From Chondrus crispus (Eukaryota; Rhodophyta; Florideophyceae; Gigartinales; Gigartinaceae): 64,000 nucleotides of DNA. How positions within the stretch are numbered: the first letter of the stretch is position 1; each line of letters starts with the position of its first letter. The DNA lies in the NCBI RefSeq assembly GCF_000350225.1, contig NW_005178981.1:124001-188000 (forward strand), given 5' to 3'. A program made the position numbers and the translations under genes. The notes under the pieces are model-generated. The model ran no database searches. It was not told the origin of the DNA and saw only the letters and a program-made list of their open reading frames with translations. Shown one piece after another: positions 40,493 to 52,706 of the stretch.

Positions 40493-40589
40493 GACGCGTG
40501 TGGTCGCGTGTCCTCCGTACACGTGGGGGTACACGTGTGCGCATGTGTGGTTCGTACTGATTTGATCTAAATCTAATCGCGAACCGCCG

Positions 40590-40980
40590 TTATGCCACAT
40601 CATGGTCTCTGCGTCGGGCCCCTTTGCCAAACACCGTGCCCACGCGGAGCTCCTTGCCGACTAACATTGCTGCGAAGCGTAGCAAGTCCTTGCAGAGGTG
40701 GATGACATGGAAGATAACTCGCGGAGGGCGCTGCAAGAGTGGCTCGTTAGCGATTGCTGAGACAGCAACAGCAGAGGGGGCACGGACGGCTACTTGTGCA
40801 CGTGTGCGGCTGAGGCGAAGACCCAAGACGGCAGAGGGGAGGGGGAAGGCCGTCGTGGTGTTGGACGTGGTGAGAGGAGCGAGGGCGGAGTGCAGGGAGG
40901 GGGCAGTGGAAAGAGAGCAATTGCTTCTTGCGTGGGATGCATCAGGAATGGGGAGAACGGGAGTGAGAAGGGTTTCAACG
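40590..40980 (-). other. Possible small minus-strand coding remnant, unidentified
   Basis: A minus-strand frame ending at 40590 reads PPRVIFHVIHLCKDLLRF, which looks more protein-like than its plus-strand shadow. Upstream frames are Pro/Ser-rich and shifted. There is no recognisable domain. It could be a gene relic; confidence is low. The following 40981-41316 shows nothing I can name. Confidence 0.2.
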
Positions 40981-41316
40981 TAATTTGCTGCGGTTTAGAG
41001 ATATCGTACTGCGGGAATCCTTAGCAAACGGGTTTTCTGGTACAGAATTGCAATTATAATTTTTTGTGGCTATTCACGGCGCATGCACAGTTTTGAACGT
41101 AGGCGAGCCGGGCATAATTCTGTAATTCCAGTGAGGTGTGCTCCTGGTATACTACATTATGAGCAACGGGCCAAGCAATCCATAGATCTCTAACGTTTTC
41201 TAATGCATTTCGGTCCTGCCCTTTCCACCGCTCTTACTCTTCACGTCTTCGTCACTGGCCTTATCTCTTACATTTACATATCTTAAATCTAGGCCTCATA
41301 TCCTTCGTGTTAGTCT

Positions 41317-41580
41317 ATGACAGCAGTAGCTCACAGCTGCCTCTGTGTGCGCTTCACTGAAATTATCGTCGTTCAGAACTCGTGCGCTACAAAACCCGGC
41401 TGTTGTGCGTTTTCCCGTACACTTGGCCGTCAGATCGAGGCTTTTCGGTACCTCGAATCCAAGGCCAATGTCACTGTGATTGGATCCCTACCTGTGGGGA
41501 CGTCGTTTTCTCTGCGAGTTCAGATCAAGCCCGGCGATCATGTCGAGAAATGGATCATCCACAAGAGCTTTCATAGATAG
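41317..41580 (+). pseudogene. Short unidentified frame upstream of the decayed locus
   Basis: 87 residues with ATG; the second half (FRYLESKANVTVIGSLPVG) reads like a beta-rich domain fragment. It is in the same frame as parts of the decayed locus at 41962-44925 and could be its 5' part, separated by an intron or by decay. A pyrimidine tract followed by CAG near 41670 resembles a 3' splice site but is not proven. Confidence 0.25.
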
Positions 41581-41961
41581 TCTTAGCTGAGTTCCTACTC
41601 CATCATCGACGATATATCTGTATCTGTATCCTCTTTTTCTTTCTTTTCTGCCGCTCTTGCCGCCATCAGAAACTGCGCACCCTTCTGCACAGTCGTCCCC
41701 CCGCACTGGCTCCTCCCAGCTGAGGCATGCTCAGCCTCTACTGAGCCGGTGAGAGCTGAGGTTCTGATTGCACTTACAAGGATAATCTGTTGGAAATGCA
41801 TTCTGATAGTCACTCCTATTGGCCTTTGGGGGTACTTCGTGGCCCATTTTGTTGCTATTGAGTTGTTCGGAGGCATCCATATTGTCAATGACCACTAGGT
41901 GATAATGTCTTAAATTGGAGGTACAGTATCCAGAAAAGGAGAAATATCTAGGAAACCGAGA

Positions 41962-44925
41962 ATGTGTACACGTATTTCTTCTCCAATCCTTGTGGATTTC
42001 ATAATAAATATGGGCCGTGAAATGGGACAAAATGTCATATTTTGGCTGCATCTAGTGACGCAATATGTTAAGATCGCAGCGACGGATGACACTTCTTCGG
42101 GTGACAGACGGAAATTTTTCATCGAGAAATCTCGTTCCGTGCTATTGCTTTTGACGTACCGAAATGAGCTTTGTTTCATGTTTTGTGAACGCCATAGGCG
42201 AGGATCTACCATGCTCAGACAATTGCAGGTTTTGTGAATGGGTCGGTAACATTAGAGAACAGCGTGACGATATCGCTCAAGTCTGGCGAGAGTGGCAAGA
42301 TCAGGCTGCAAAAGGCAACTGCCACGTTGCGAAGAAGTCAGCGGCGGCAACGAAAGGAAGCATCTTTACTTTGACAGGCTTTTGCCACCACTGTCAAATT
42401 ACAATGGTCCCCATGAGGGCAAACTACACTACAATGACCGTTGAGCCCCTTTTTGGTGCAGTGGACGTGGACACCTTTGGAATGCGATTGGGCGATAGCA
42501 TTATGAACTGTTCACTGGTCCATGATCAGTCGGCCCTCGATATCAAGTGCTTTGGGACCATACCTCAGTTTTGTTTGACATCAACTTCCTCCGATATGGA
42601 CGTGCGTGTAGGACGATTTGTACCGCTCCGTATAACCGAGGAACATGGACATATAGTTCTCTGTGATAGCTTCGAGGAAACGTTTCTCGGTAAGTTTATA
42701 TATGTGCCAAATCCCTGTTATCTTGAATCCTGGATTTCGGGGGAAGCAAGAGTGCTATGGGTTTCAAATCCCAACCCTCGCCGATACGCACTTGTTCAGA
42801 TGACGAGTCACCCGTTTGACGAAAACAAGTCGGATCTCTCTGAAGTTATGGACAGTAAAGTGTTCGTCACACGTAGTGGGCCGTACAAGATCCTTAAGGC
42901 TTGTACTTCTGGCAGAGGACGTCGGAGTTCTCGAATATTTCGGTCTTTCGTGCTCAGAATCACAAAGAGACGCCTGCGGTGGAGGAATCGCTTCCAAACG
43001 TGGATGGACGTTTTGAGACGGAGCGTCGAAGTGAAGAGAACTCCAGAACTGACCGGCCAGAAACGGTAGTGGTTTCGTCTTATCAAGAAGCAGATATATC
43101 TCGAGAGGAAGCGAATGAGGCTGACGATAGTGGAGATAGTGATTCAGAATATGAGGGCAGGGGTATCCAAATTGTAGATGACTACGAAGAGCAGTTTTCT
43201 CTGGAATTTATTGATGACCCAGTGAACGTCCTGGGGGACTACAGGCCCACGTCCGTTCCTTTTCTTTTTGCCTCCTATCCAATGCTCTGGGCATCTGATT
43301 ATGAAAATTGGCATTATGTAGGAGAAGGACCTCGCCGTTCGTCCAGCTTCCGACAGGGTGCTAGTGAGATTTTGGCGGGAGGGGATCTCTTTCTTCCTGG
43401 AATATCCTCAAAGGAGATACTAGCCTTCGGTATCCAGAAAGATGCACTCCTCAGTGAGAGCAATGTTTCACTGAGCTTGTGCTGTGATATTGATTCCATT
43501 GATATCATAAGCATCCTGTGGGGTGGTTGCGCGTTTCGAGACGAAAGCATGAAAGTACTTTCACGGTATAGTGATTCATATCGCGAACCTGTGAAGTACC
43601 TTGCTCGAAACAACAACTTCACTGCATTTCAGGAATCAGGAGAGTGGCGCTTTCCAGGGAGCTTTTTCCTCTCTGATACAGCGTCAGGCTTTTCTCCTGC
43701 AATTCAAGAAATGGAGGGTGATCCGATCGCTTTGAGAATTATGGAAATGAAGACGTCTCTTTCCATGAACCACATTGCCGTGAGGGCCCTGGTGCCGTCT
43801 GGAAGTGTGGAGCTTATCTGTGATGGCCATGGTGCCCTTCTTGAGTTGTTCACGAAGAATGTAAATGGAAATGGAGAACTACCTGGAACGAGAAGAGCGA
43901 GCTAGCGATATGTTGCATCCCGCATGTTATGGTATATGATCAAAGAAGTCCTTCTATTCATGCTTTCTTTCGTGACTAGAGAAGTGCGTTACCCCACATG
44001 TGGTTCGAGGAAGCCATGTTGTGCAGTCCCCTCAGCAGCTAATAGAAAATACCATGATCGGGAACGCGGTCCAAACTCCTCGTTTGGCGACGGCATGGTT
44101 ATTGAGGGGGAAGAGGTGGCTTCCGGTTTTTACCTAGAAGCGCGATTCTTTGCAGCTCTAGAGCATCACAGCGAGCTTCCTGAGCGATATCGCAGTTATA
44201 ATGAATTGAATCAAGAATTATTCAAGTGCCCTGAGTCTTTAATAAACTTGGTCGAAGATGAAGAATGCCGTAATTGTTTACGTGCTGACCTTGCAGAGGA
44301 TAACTGCAATCAGTTTTTTTCGGAGCATGTCTGGGGAGAAAAGGTGATTTGCGGAGGGATGGTTCGACTGCAGTCGAACGAAAACCGGAGGGGTGCGTCT
44401 GCATTGCCCAGGGCAGAAAGCAATAGATCGGCTGCTCAGCACGGCCAGCTGGTCTTAGAAGACCTCTTGCTTCTGTCTCCAATTATTTTCCGAGTGACAC
44501 AACATGGAAACAAGAAGAGTTTCCGAAGTGCACGACAAGGTAGCATCGTTAAGGCTGCTTTGGAAAGAGAATTTCGTCTCGAAATGACACAAGACGGAAT
44601 CACGGACGATGGATTTACGCTGGAAGGACAGAGAAACTCCGGATGGGCCGTAACGTTACCACAAAGTACAGCTTGTGCTTCTAAACTTCTTGTTCCAGTA
44701 CCTTTGTCTGGGAAGACGTTTCGACAGCTGAACGCAAGTTTGTACTCTGCCCATGGGTATCCTGAGCTTTGTGGTTTCAGTACCCAGAAGGGTCGCACGG
44801 GGCAAAGAAGAACAGTGTTATGTCCAGACAAGGTTCGACGGGCATCTGACAAGCTTGCCAGACGCCGGACACGGTACGTGATAAAATATGAAGTTAAACA
44901 TATTGCCTGTGCGCCGCGCCTATAA
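41962..44925 (+). pseudogene. Decayed protein-coding locus of unknown function
   Basis: Protein-like sequence passes through several frames: 41962 to about 42185 in one frame, about 42185-42905 in a second (Cys-containing CSDNCRFCEW, then FCHHCQIT), then from about 42905 back in the first frame to a TAG at 43903-43905, and on in that same frame from 43906 to 44925. An acidic linker (EEANEADDSGDSDSEYEG) separates two globular parts. Composition differs from the retroelements: lower GC and no gag or pol motif. The last 24 or so residues are encoded by foldback-element DNA starting at 44854, so the original 3' end was replaced. It could be a host gene relic or a gene of an unknown DNA transposon. 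I do not recognise a family. Confidence 0.5.
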
Positions 44926-45270
44926 TCGCACAGGGCAAAAATTAAATTTTGCGCACTGATATTTTATTGGCTGTGCGCCGCCGTCGGCAAAATTGGGCCA
45001 GAAATGGGCAACAGCAATGTGGCGAATCCAGCGCGTATGACGGAACTGCCGTGTAAATCGGCCTAAAACGTATCGTCCCACCGGAAAATTGGCGCCGTCA
45101 AAATCACCCAGAACGATACGTTTTGAGCCATATACCGTAGTCAATACCGAAATCCCACATACGACGATTGAGGCCGGACAATACTTTTTTTGTCATTACG
45201 TATCGATCCTGACATATGCCCAAAACGTATTGTCCTGCGGGAACTGACGACGGAACTACACATAGAACAT
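44854..45270 (-). mobile_element. Foldback-family copy (inverted relative to 8960-9553)
   Basis: Matches 61541-61740 and 61025-61400 directly, and the reverse complement of about 9020-9330. It contains the hairpin CCTGTGCG...CGCACAGG (near 44906-44934) and repeated (C)GATACGTTTT cores in inverted orientation. No coding potential. Confidence 0.7.
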
Positions 45271-45289
45271 TAAATTGCGACGCCTTATT

Positions 45290-45570
45290 GCGTAGAGTAC
45301 ATTTGGTGCCTAACTTTGACCCTGAATTCAAGAAGAGTCTTCACGAAGGCTCCGGTGATTAGGGAGAGGAGGAAGGGGAAGCTCCAGAAAGCCTGGGTTC
45401 GGATGAAGACGACGAAAAACACGAGGAATACGAGAGAGAGGCAAGGAAAAGTCGGGAGAATCTGTGAACGCGTTAGAAAACTAGCTGCCGAGTTGAACGT
45501 GTGAACATTTACTATGGGTTATAAATTGAAGCGAGATCAACTTCAATAAAAGTTCTTGTCATTGCATAAG
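45290..45570 (+). other. Possible 3' end of a decayed gene
   Basis: One frame near 45370-45470 reads LGSDEDDEKHEEYEREARK, an acidic coiled tail, followed by TTCAATAAAAG near 45543, a polyadenylation-like signal. There is no start and no domain. It may be a relic cut by the foldback element to its left. The next 150 bases show nothing I can name. Confidence 0.2.
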
Positions 45571-45723
45571 AAGAAACCAGAGCATGTAGTTGAAAGAAGT
45601 TGGGACGAAAAACGCGATGTAAGCACGCTGTCTTAAAACGTAAGCCGCCATGATCACTTGGAACTTTGCTGCAGAGGCACGCGTGTCAAGAAGTACACCA
45701 CAAAAGTACGAAGTGTATCAAGA

Positions 45724-46320
45724 AAAGAGTACAAACGTCGCCCAACTCTTCACGCAATCCATATCGCGGCAAGTAAATATGCCTTTGGCCGAGTTTGAAG
45801 GGATTTGGAGACTTTCGAATTTTATGACGGACGTCATGCCCAGAAACTCTCCGATCACAAGCTTGTGATCGCAGAAATGCTCAATCGCCAAAAATGTCGC
45901 CACGTGTCACAGGTGGGCCTGCGGCCTCGGAAGAACGTGGCCACGTGGCGAAGACGCCTCTCAAGGCGACAAATGTTGCCACAGGTGTCCACGTGTGAGT
46001 TCACGAAAGTAGGAAGCATATAAAGAGAAAAGTACAAACGTCGCCCAACTCTTCACACAATGCGTATTGCAGCATCATATGATGCCTCTGGACAAGTTTG
46101 AAGGGATTTGGAGACTTTTGAATTTTATGACGGACGTCATGGCCAGAAACTTTCCGATCACACGCTTGTGATCGCAGAAAATAGTCAATCGCGCAAAATG
46201 TTGCCACGTGTCACAGGTGGATCCCAGGCCTTAGAAGAACGTGGCCACGTGGTAAAACCCCCCTCACGAGCTAGATGTTGCGACAACGGTCCAGGAGTGT
46301 GTGAGTTACAAAAGGAGAAA
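45724..46320 (+). repeat. Two tandem copies of a repeat of about 300 bp with a central palindrome
   Basis: The segment starting GTACAAACGTCGCCCAACTC recurs about 300 bases later with roughly 85-90 percent identity. Each copy contains ATTTTATGACGGACGTCAT and a GATCACA-(N)-TGTGATC palindrome: GATCACAAGCTTGTGATC at 45853-45870, and a version with an imperfect centre near 46156. CCACGTG words are frequent. Related copies lie at 60450-60900 on the other side of R2b. Confidence 0.75.
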
Positions 46321-46649
46321 TATCGCTACTGTGTCGCACAGGGCTTTATGGTAGGGTCTGCTACGTTGCCAACCCCGAGATTTAGACATCTGTCATGAAC
46401 ACCTAACGCAGCTGCCGAAAATGACAGTGTACTGGCGGCAAGTGTATGTAGCGGTTTGACGTCCTTTTAAACAACTACGGCCATCAGCCGTGTCAGTAAA
46501 CTAGCAACTTGTGAAACGTAGTCAACTCCGCCAAGTTTTGATTTGAAAACGTGGACATGTTTTGATTTCATATTTTTGCTAAGGTTGAGATAAGGGCAAG
46601 CGATTAAAGAGCCTTGAGACCTGTCACGTGCTCGGACTGTACATGCGGT

Positions 46650-47699
46650 TGTAGTGCAATGCGCACCTGGAAAGGGGGGTGAAAAGAAAGGAAAACATTT
46701 GGATATGAAAAGTAGTCCGGGTTTGGGGGACACACGTGTGAATAATTGCACAGTTTTAATTTTTCATTATTTTATTTTATTTAGTTAATTAGTTGGCATT
46801 AATTTTGCTGACACTAGATTAGATCTAGGATCTAGTGTCGCGAGCTACTGTACTGGCTCCGGCGGGGCGATATATACCTTAGCCCTCTGACGACCAAGTC
46901 AGTAAAGGTAACCCGAGTTGCCGGAGTTGAATGTCGCCTTGGTCGAAGTCCGTCTCTATCAAGACGCTTCCTTTTACCTAAGCCTACGGCATCCTCTATC
47001 GCTCGGGGTTCCCTTTTCTCTTTCCTTTATTTCCCTATCCTTTTCTATCTCTAATTCTACCTATTCTTCCCTTATCTTGTGTTGGTGCCATCGGCCTCGG
47101 TTGCAACCGAACCGGTGTAGGTGTTTCGAGCCATCGGGCGACATAGTTGACGTAACGCTGCTACTGTGACCCATTTTCCGACGGAGACCGTTGCAACGAC
47201 GTCTCCCTCGAAGGGCTCCGTCGTATTACGAGCCAGTGTTGGTACCATCGGTGTCGGTTGCGACCGAACCGGTGTAGGTGTTTCGAGCCATCGGGCGGCA
47301 CGGTTGACGTAGCGCTGCTACTTTCATTTCATCCCGTCGGGCTTCGTTGTGACGCCCCTGTCGAAGGCCTTGTCGCGTTACAAGGTGTCGAAGAAGCTCA
47401 ACGAGCATTGGCCTTACAACCCAGTGGAACCGGGGTACCTACGTACGCGCCCCACTCCACACTCGTCGAGCAGATCTCTTCGCAAGTCTCTACCACACCG
47501 ATCCCGGGCCGGGCTATTTCTCTGTGCCCCCCCCATCAGGGATCCGAGCTACTACGAGTCGCAAGCTCGTTTAAACGGAGAAGGGAGAGTCGGACATTCC
47601 GTAGCGCTGTGCCATCGGCAGTTCTTCTTTTTGTTGCTGTTGTTGTTTTTGCTGGACCATCGGACCGCGGTCTCTGCCCGACAGGCGCATTGCACTACA
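46650..47699 (+). repeat. R2b 5' LTR (1050 bp)
   Basis: Ends TGTAGTGCAAT and ATTGCACTACA. A TATATA at 46871-46876 is the likely promoter box. The first 230 bases diverge from R2a while the rest is very similar. It has the same internal duplication of about 95 bases as R2a. Confidence 0.93.
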
Positions 47700-47703
47700 A
47701 AAG

Positions 47704-47721
47704 TGGTCTCCCGACCTAGAA
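47704..47721 (+). other. R2b primer-binding site
   Basis: TGGTCTCCCGACCTAGAA follows the LTR after four bases, identical to R2a. The 18 bases across the LTR-PBS junction (47692-47709) are repeated exactly at 47786-47803. Confidence 0.75.
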
Positions 47722-47875
47722 TTTTGTTTACTGTGCAGGAGACCCGACCTAGAATTTTTGTCGACGACAGTCTCGGTCTGGAGACGCACTACAAAAGTGG
47801 TCTGGGTAACGGACTCTTTTTTTATTTTCTTTTTGTTTGTAATTTTTTTGCTGCGTAGGTCCGCTCGTACGAGCG

Positions 47876-50182
47876 ATGTCAACAAGGGCACCCGGGGACG
47901 TCGGTCCCGGGGCGAGCAGAGCCGGATCGGCACGAGCGTCGAGGATCCCGAGGGGTCCTCGCACCCGGAGCCAGGCCAATACGGCCACGGACCCCGGAGA
48001 TCGAGAATCCCCTACGGGAATAGCCGCGGACAAGACTGACCTCGACGAGAAGTTGGAGAGGATGAGCAGCGAAATTCGCGAAGAAGCGAAGAAAAATCTC
48101 GAGGCTGAATTAGCCCTCGTCCGGAAGCAACTGGAGTTGCAAGCATCCGAGTTCCACATCGTTTTGGGAGAGCTGTCGGCTCGAGTGGATCTCGTCGAGA
48201 AGGAGCGAGGTGAGGCGACCGACGGTCTGGAGCCGGAGGTCCTAGCCTCGTTGAAAATTTCGGTTAAGGACGCGAGGCGCGACGCGAATCAAGCCTTGGA
48301 GTCCTCAGGAAAATTTAGAACAAGCATCGATGACCGATTCGATCGCGCCGCGCAACGTCTCAAGGACCTCGAGAAGGCCGCGGATCAAGCTCCGCAAGGA
48401 TCGAACGACGAGCCGCTCCCTTCGGGTAGAGAAGGCGACCGTCGGTCGAAGAAGGACAAGCCCGCTCGGCAGCGGAGTTCTAAGTCGAAGCCCTCGAAGA
48501 AGGACAAGCGACGTGCAAGCAAGGGTCACTGTAGTGACGATCCGGAGATCTGCGACTCACAGTCGGAGTCGCTTGGTCCCTCCGAAGATGGTAACGGCGG
48601 TTCGTCGAACCATTCGGGCGATTCCGAACGCCGTTCAGAAGACGGAAACGGAATTTCGTCAAGCAAGAAAATTTCCTCCAGACGAGGCGGAGTCACTTCG
48701 TCCGCCTCGCGGAGAGACAAGGACGCGGACCCCGAAGAGGTCGCAACGCGGCGCGGGCCGCGATGGGAGGAGTTGGAGGAGCTGAATCCGACCAACTGCC
48801 TCTTCAAGAAGTTACTTTCGTACCGAACGTACCGCTTGCAGAACCCGCAGACATATTTGTCAAGTTCCCGGCGGACCGCCGTGCGAAAAATTAGGAGAGA
48901 TATTCCGCCTAAGGTGAAGAAGGACAACACGTTCACAGGAGAGGACGGGGTCCTTGTGTTGGATTTTTTGGCAAAATTTGTTCAAGAGTTTGATACTCAA
49001 GAAATAAACGAGGGGCAAGCGATCCGCCTGTTGCCTGAATTTTTAAGCGGCATCGCCTTGAGACAGTACACTTCGGTGTCTCAGACGGCCGGGGCCCATC
49101 ACGGAAAGATATCCGTTTGGCCGGAGGCCGTACAGTGGTTGTTGAGGAGTTTCGCAACCGACGAGGCGATCCGTCAAGCCGTGCTCGCATTGCGAGAAGT
49201 TCAGCAAAGACCGTCTGAAGACGAGATGGAATTTTATATCCGTCTGACGGACGCAAGCAATCGATGTGGAAACGTATATTCGATTGAAGAACAGATGAGG
49301 ATGTTTATTGAAGGACTCGATTCGAGTATCAAGCGGATGGTATCTCAATACCGGCAAGACAATCGGGACGTTTCATTTTTGAGACTAGTGAATTACGCGA
49401 AGGCGCATGGCTCGGCAAGCCGCTCTAATGACAAGAAGACCAAGAAGGTCACGATTCAGACGGCGTCGACGTTCAGGGCGGGGAAGAAGCCGAGGGCTTC
49501 TTATCCCGGTCGCAAAAGTCATGCCGCAATCCATTTAGCCGAGTCCATGTCAGCGTCAGATGAGCGCGGTGCGCATGGAAGTAGCGAAAATCACTACGAA
49601 GGAGCGTTAGTAGCCGAAGTCGAGTTCATTGAGCCATCGGAGGGCTAAGGACGCGAGGACTACGGGGACAGCGGGTCGTCAACTTTACCGACGCCTGCAT
49701 ACACGACGGAGTCGTTTTCAGAGCCCACGGATCCCGTGATGATGTTTCGGGGGTGCGGCCACACGCCGGCGCCGCGCATTCCGATGGAAGACAAGGGTAC
49801 GACGTTTCGAAGGCCAGGCTGGATGGGAAGGCCGCAACGTCAAGGAAGGTCGCCGGCCCGTGGAGGACCTAGGACGCCGTATCCCGTCAAGACGCACGGT
49901 CTGGTGTGCTATCATTGCTATGAAAAGGGGCACGCCGCGCCAATGTGCATTCTTTCCCTCCGGGAAATGCACCGAGTTTTGGAAAATTATGAGGCGTTGT
50001 CTCTGATGGAGAGGTTAGGGATACCATCGACGAGTTACCTGAAGGTCAAGAATTGGTTCGATTCGCAGACGGCGAGCACGCCGAGTGCTTCAACGCCGAG
50101 GTCGAACCAACCCTTCAGAGGGCCCACCGCGGGGCCCGCGCCGTCGGATGTGAGAAGGATCCCGCAGCGGCAGGAAAACTAG
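47876..50182 (+). pseudogene. R2b gag with a premature TAA
   Basis: The frame starts at the ATG at 47876 and is open for 590 codons to a TAA at 49646-49648, where R2a has TAC. The same frame then continues through an intact CX2CX4HX4C zinc knuckle (49907-49948) to a TAG at 50180-50182. Domain order is as in R2a: coiled coil, Lys/Arg/Ser-rich region, capsid, zinc knuckle. Pol overlaps the tail in the -1 frame. Confidence 0.88.
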
Positions 50183-52706
50183 AGAGGGGAATCTCGCATG
50201 AGTCGCGAGAGGCACAGGGTCGACGTACTGTGCCCGGGGCTCAGCCCCGTTCCCCGTCTCTAAAGGAAAAATCAGGCCTCGAGGAGGAGGTTTTTGGATT
50301 GGTGGATAAGCCCAAAGGGCCAGCTCAAGTCAAGAAAATTTTGAGCCGAGCCCGAAATCATCCGCTGGAAGAAGTTCGAAGACCCTGGTACAGGGTTAAG
50401 TGAAGGGAGTGTCCCGAGAAGATTTTGGTCATTGCGCGAAAAAACTACAAAGTTTACGCGGACATCGGACCCACAATTGGATTGATGAGCCGGGTGTTGT
50501 CTGTTTTTGACACCGGCGCGGGACCAAACCTTGTGCAAAAATCGGAACTCCCAGCTGGAATGGAATCTCTAGTGTCCAACGGACCGACCCAAGATATCGG
50601 CGACGCGAACAATAGGCCACTCCGGACTCTTGGCACAATTAGAATGCCTGTGAGGCTTGGAAAATTTGTGGCCGCACCGAGTTTATTGTATGCGAAAAAC
50701 TAGCAGTCCCGCTAATTCTAGGCGCGGACTACTGTGATCGGTTTGTGGAAGCAATTTATCCAAGGAAGAAAACGGTTGAGTTGGCGGATTTCTCGGAGGT
50801 TCCGATAGTTAGGCGGTTCTCGACGAGAAAAGGGAAGAAGAATCTCGTCGCGGGAGAGGACGAGAATGATGGAAAGCGGGAGCGAATTTCTCCTAAGGTG
50901 AAAGTGGCAAGAGCCACGACTATCGAGCCAGGGACGCAACGCGTCGTGGAATGCACCTCGAAGAGGGCGGGCTTGGTCATGGTTCCGCCGTACTCGTCGT
51001 TGTACGAAAGGCACGGGTTGACGTGCACGAATGGTGTCGTTCAGGTTGAGCCTGACAGGCCATTTCGTTTACTCGTTGCGAATTTTAGGACGTACCCTGT
51101 CAGGGTGCAAAAAGGCCAAGTGGTGGCAGAATTATTACCGCACCCGAGAGCCGCGCTCGAGAGCAAAACCACCATTGGAGAAGTTCTTGGAATTCAAGAA
51201 AGGAAGAAGGAAACTTTTCCTAATTCCACCAAGACGCCTACGGGCGAGACAAGATGCGAACCGTCGGATCAAGCGCGCGAGCACCAGCCAGAAGAACGGT
51301 CGGCAAAGCTCTCCGCGTCGGCATCTACGAAGCCGCAACGCAGGATTGAGCCGCCACCGCCGGACGTGGAGGACCTCGACCTGAGCCACGTGCCGGAACG
51401 GCTGCGCGAGCGGTTCCGTCGGATGTTGAAGAAGTATTCAAGGATGTGAGATGGGACGCTTGGCGAAATTAATACCACCGTCCATCGGATCGAGTTGATA
51501 CCCGAGACTCGCCCCATCGCACAAGCCCCGTATCGGGCCGGACCTAAAGCCCGCGAAGTAGAAGATGCAGAAGTGCAGAAGATGTTGGAGGCAGGAGTGA
51601 TAGAACCAGCGCAGTCAGAATGGGCGTCGCCCGTGTTGCTGGTGCCCAAGCCGGATGGGTCAATGCTTTTTTGCGTAGACTACTGCAGGCTGAACGCAGT
51701 GACGGTGAAGGACACGTACCCCTTACCGCGCATGGATGAGTACCTGGACTCGCTTGGTGACACCAAGGTTTTCTCCGCGTTGGACGCGATTTCGGGATAT
51801 TGGCAGATGCCTATCCCTGAGCGCGACCGGGACAAGACCGCATTTTCGTGTCACTCAGGACTGTATCGCTTCTCAAGAATGCCCTTCGGGCTAACTAACG
51901 CGCCAGCGACGTTTCAGAGAGCAATGGATATCCTGCTCTCTCCGTTCCGTTGGAAGTGCTGTTTGGTGTATCTGGACGACATAATAATTTTTAGCAAGTC
52001 GTGGGAGGAGCACATCGTGCACGTGGATGAGATACTTTCTGTATTGGAGAAGGCAGGTGTGAAGCTCAAGCTTCGCAAGTGTGAATTTTTCGTCGAAAAG
52101 ATCAAGTACCTGGGCCATGTAGTTCGGCCAGGTACATTGCAAGTGGACGCTGCGCGAACCGTCGCATTAGAACAAGTGCGGTACCCTCAAACGCAGACAC
52201 AGCTCAGGAGCTTCCTGGGACTCTGCAATGTCTACCGCAGGTTCGTTCCGCACTATGCGAAAATCGCGCGGCCTCTAAACCAACTACTGAAGAAAGGACA
52301 ACCGGTCCAGTTGGAAGGATTCGACGAACCGTGCAAGAAAGCTTTTCATAAGCTCAAGGACGCCATCTTGGCACCGCCGGTGTTGGCGCTGCCGAAGAAG
52401 AACCTACCCTACTCGGTAGATACTGATGCAAGCGACTACCAAATAGGCGCTGCACTATTTCAAACACACCCGGATGCGCAACGCAAACCCATCGAGTTCT
52501 TTTCAAGAACGTTAGCCGCAGCCGAGAGAAACTATTCTGTATCAGAAAAAGAATGTCTAGCGGTAATTTGGGCCGTACAGACTTTAAGACCATATCTATA
52601 TGGCGAGCACTTCATTGTGCATACCGACCATGCCTCATTGAGGTGGTTGATGAACGTAACCGACCCCAGCGGGAGATTAATCCGATGGAGGCTACGCCTC
52701 TCGTAA
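50053..52706 (+). pseudogene. R2b protease-reverse transcriptase-RNase H, broken
   Basis: Compared with R2a: CGA to TGA at 50401-50403; a one-base loss near 50673 that shifts the frame after the protease FDTGAG motif; and TGG to TGA at 51447-51449 before reverse transcriptase. Palm motifs are still readable (MPFGLTNAPATFQ, YLDD), with Arg to Cys in FCVDYCRLN. RNase H motifs are kept. It ends at a TAA at 52704-52706, also present in R2a. Confidence 0.88.

Noticed and set aside
40624..40983. 119-codon + strand frame
   Set aside because: Arg/Ala/Gly-rich with no motif; the opposite strand reads more like protein, and even that is weak.
47349..47858. 169-codon frame in the R2b LTR
   Set aside because: Lies inside the LTR and recurs in all LTR copies in several frames; LTRs are regulatory, and the frame crosses the primer site.
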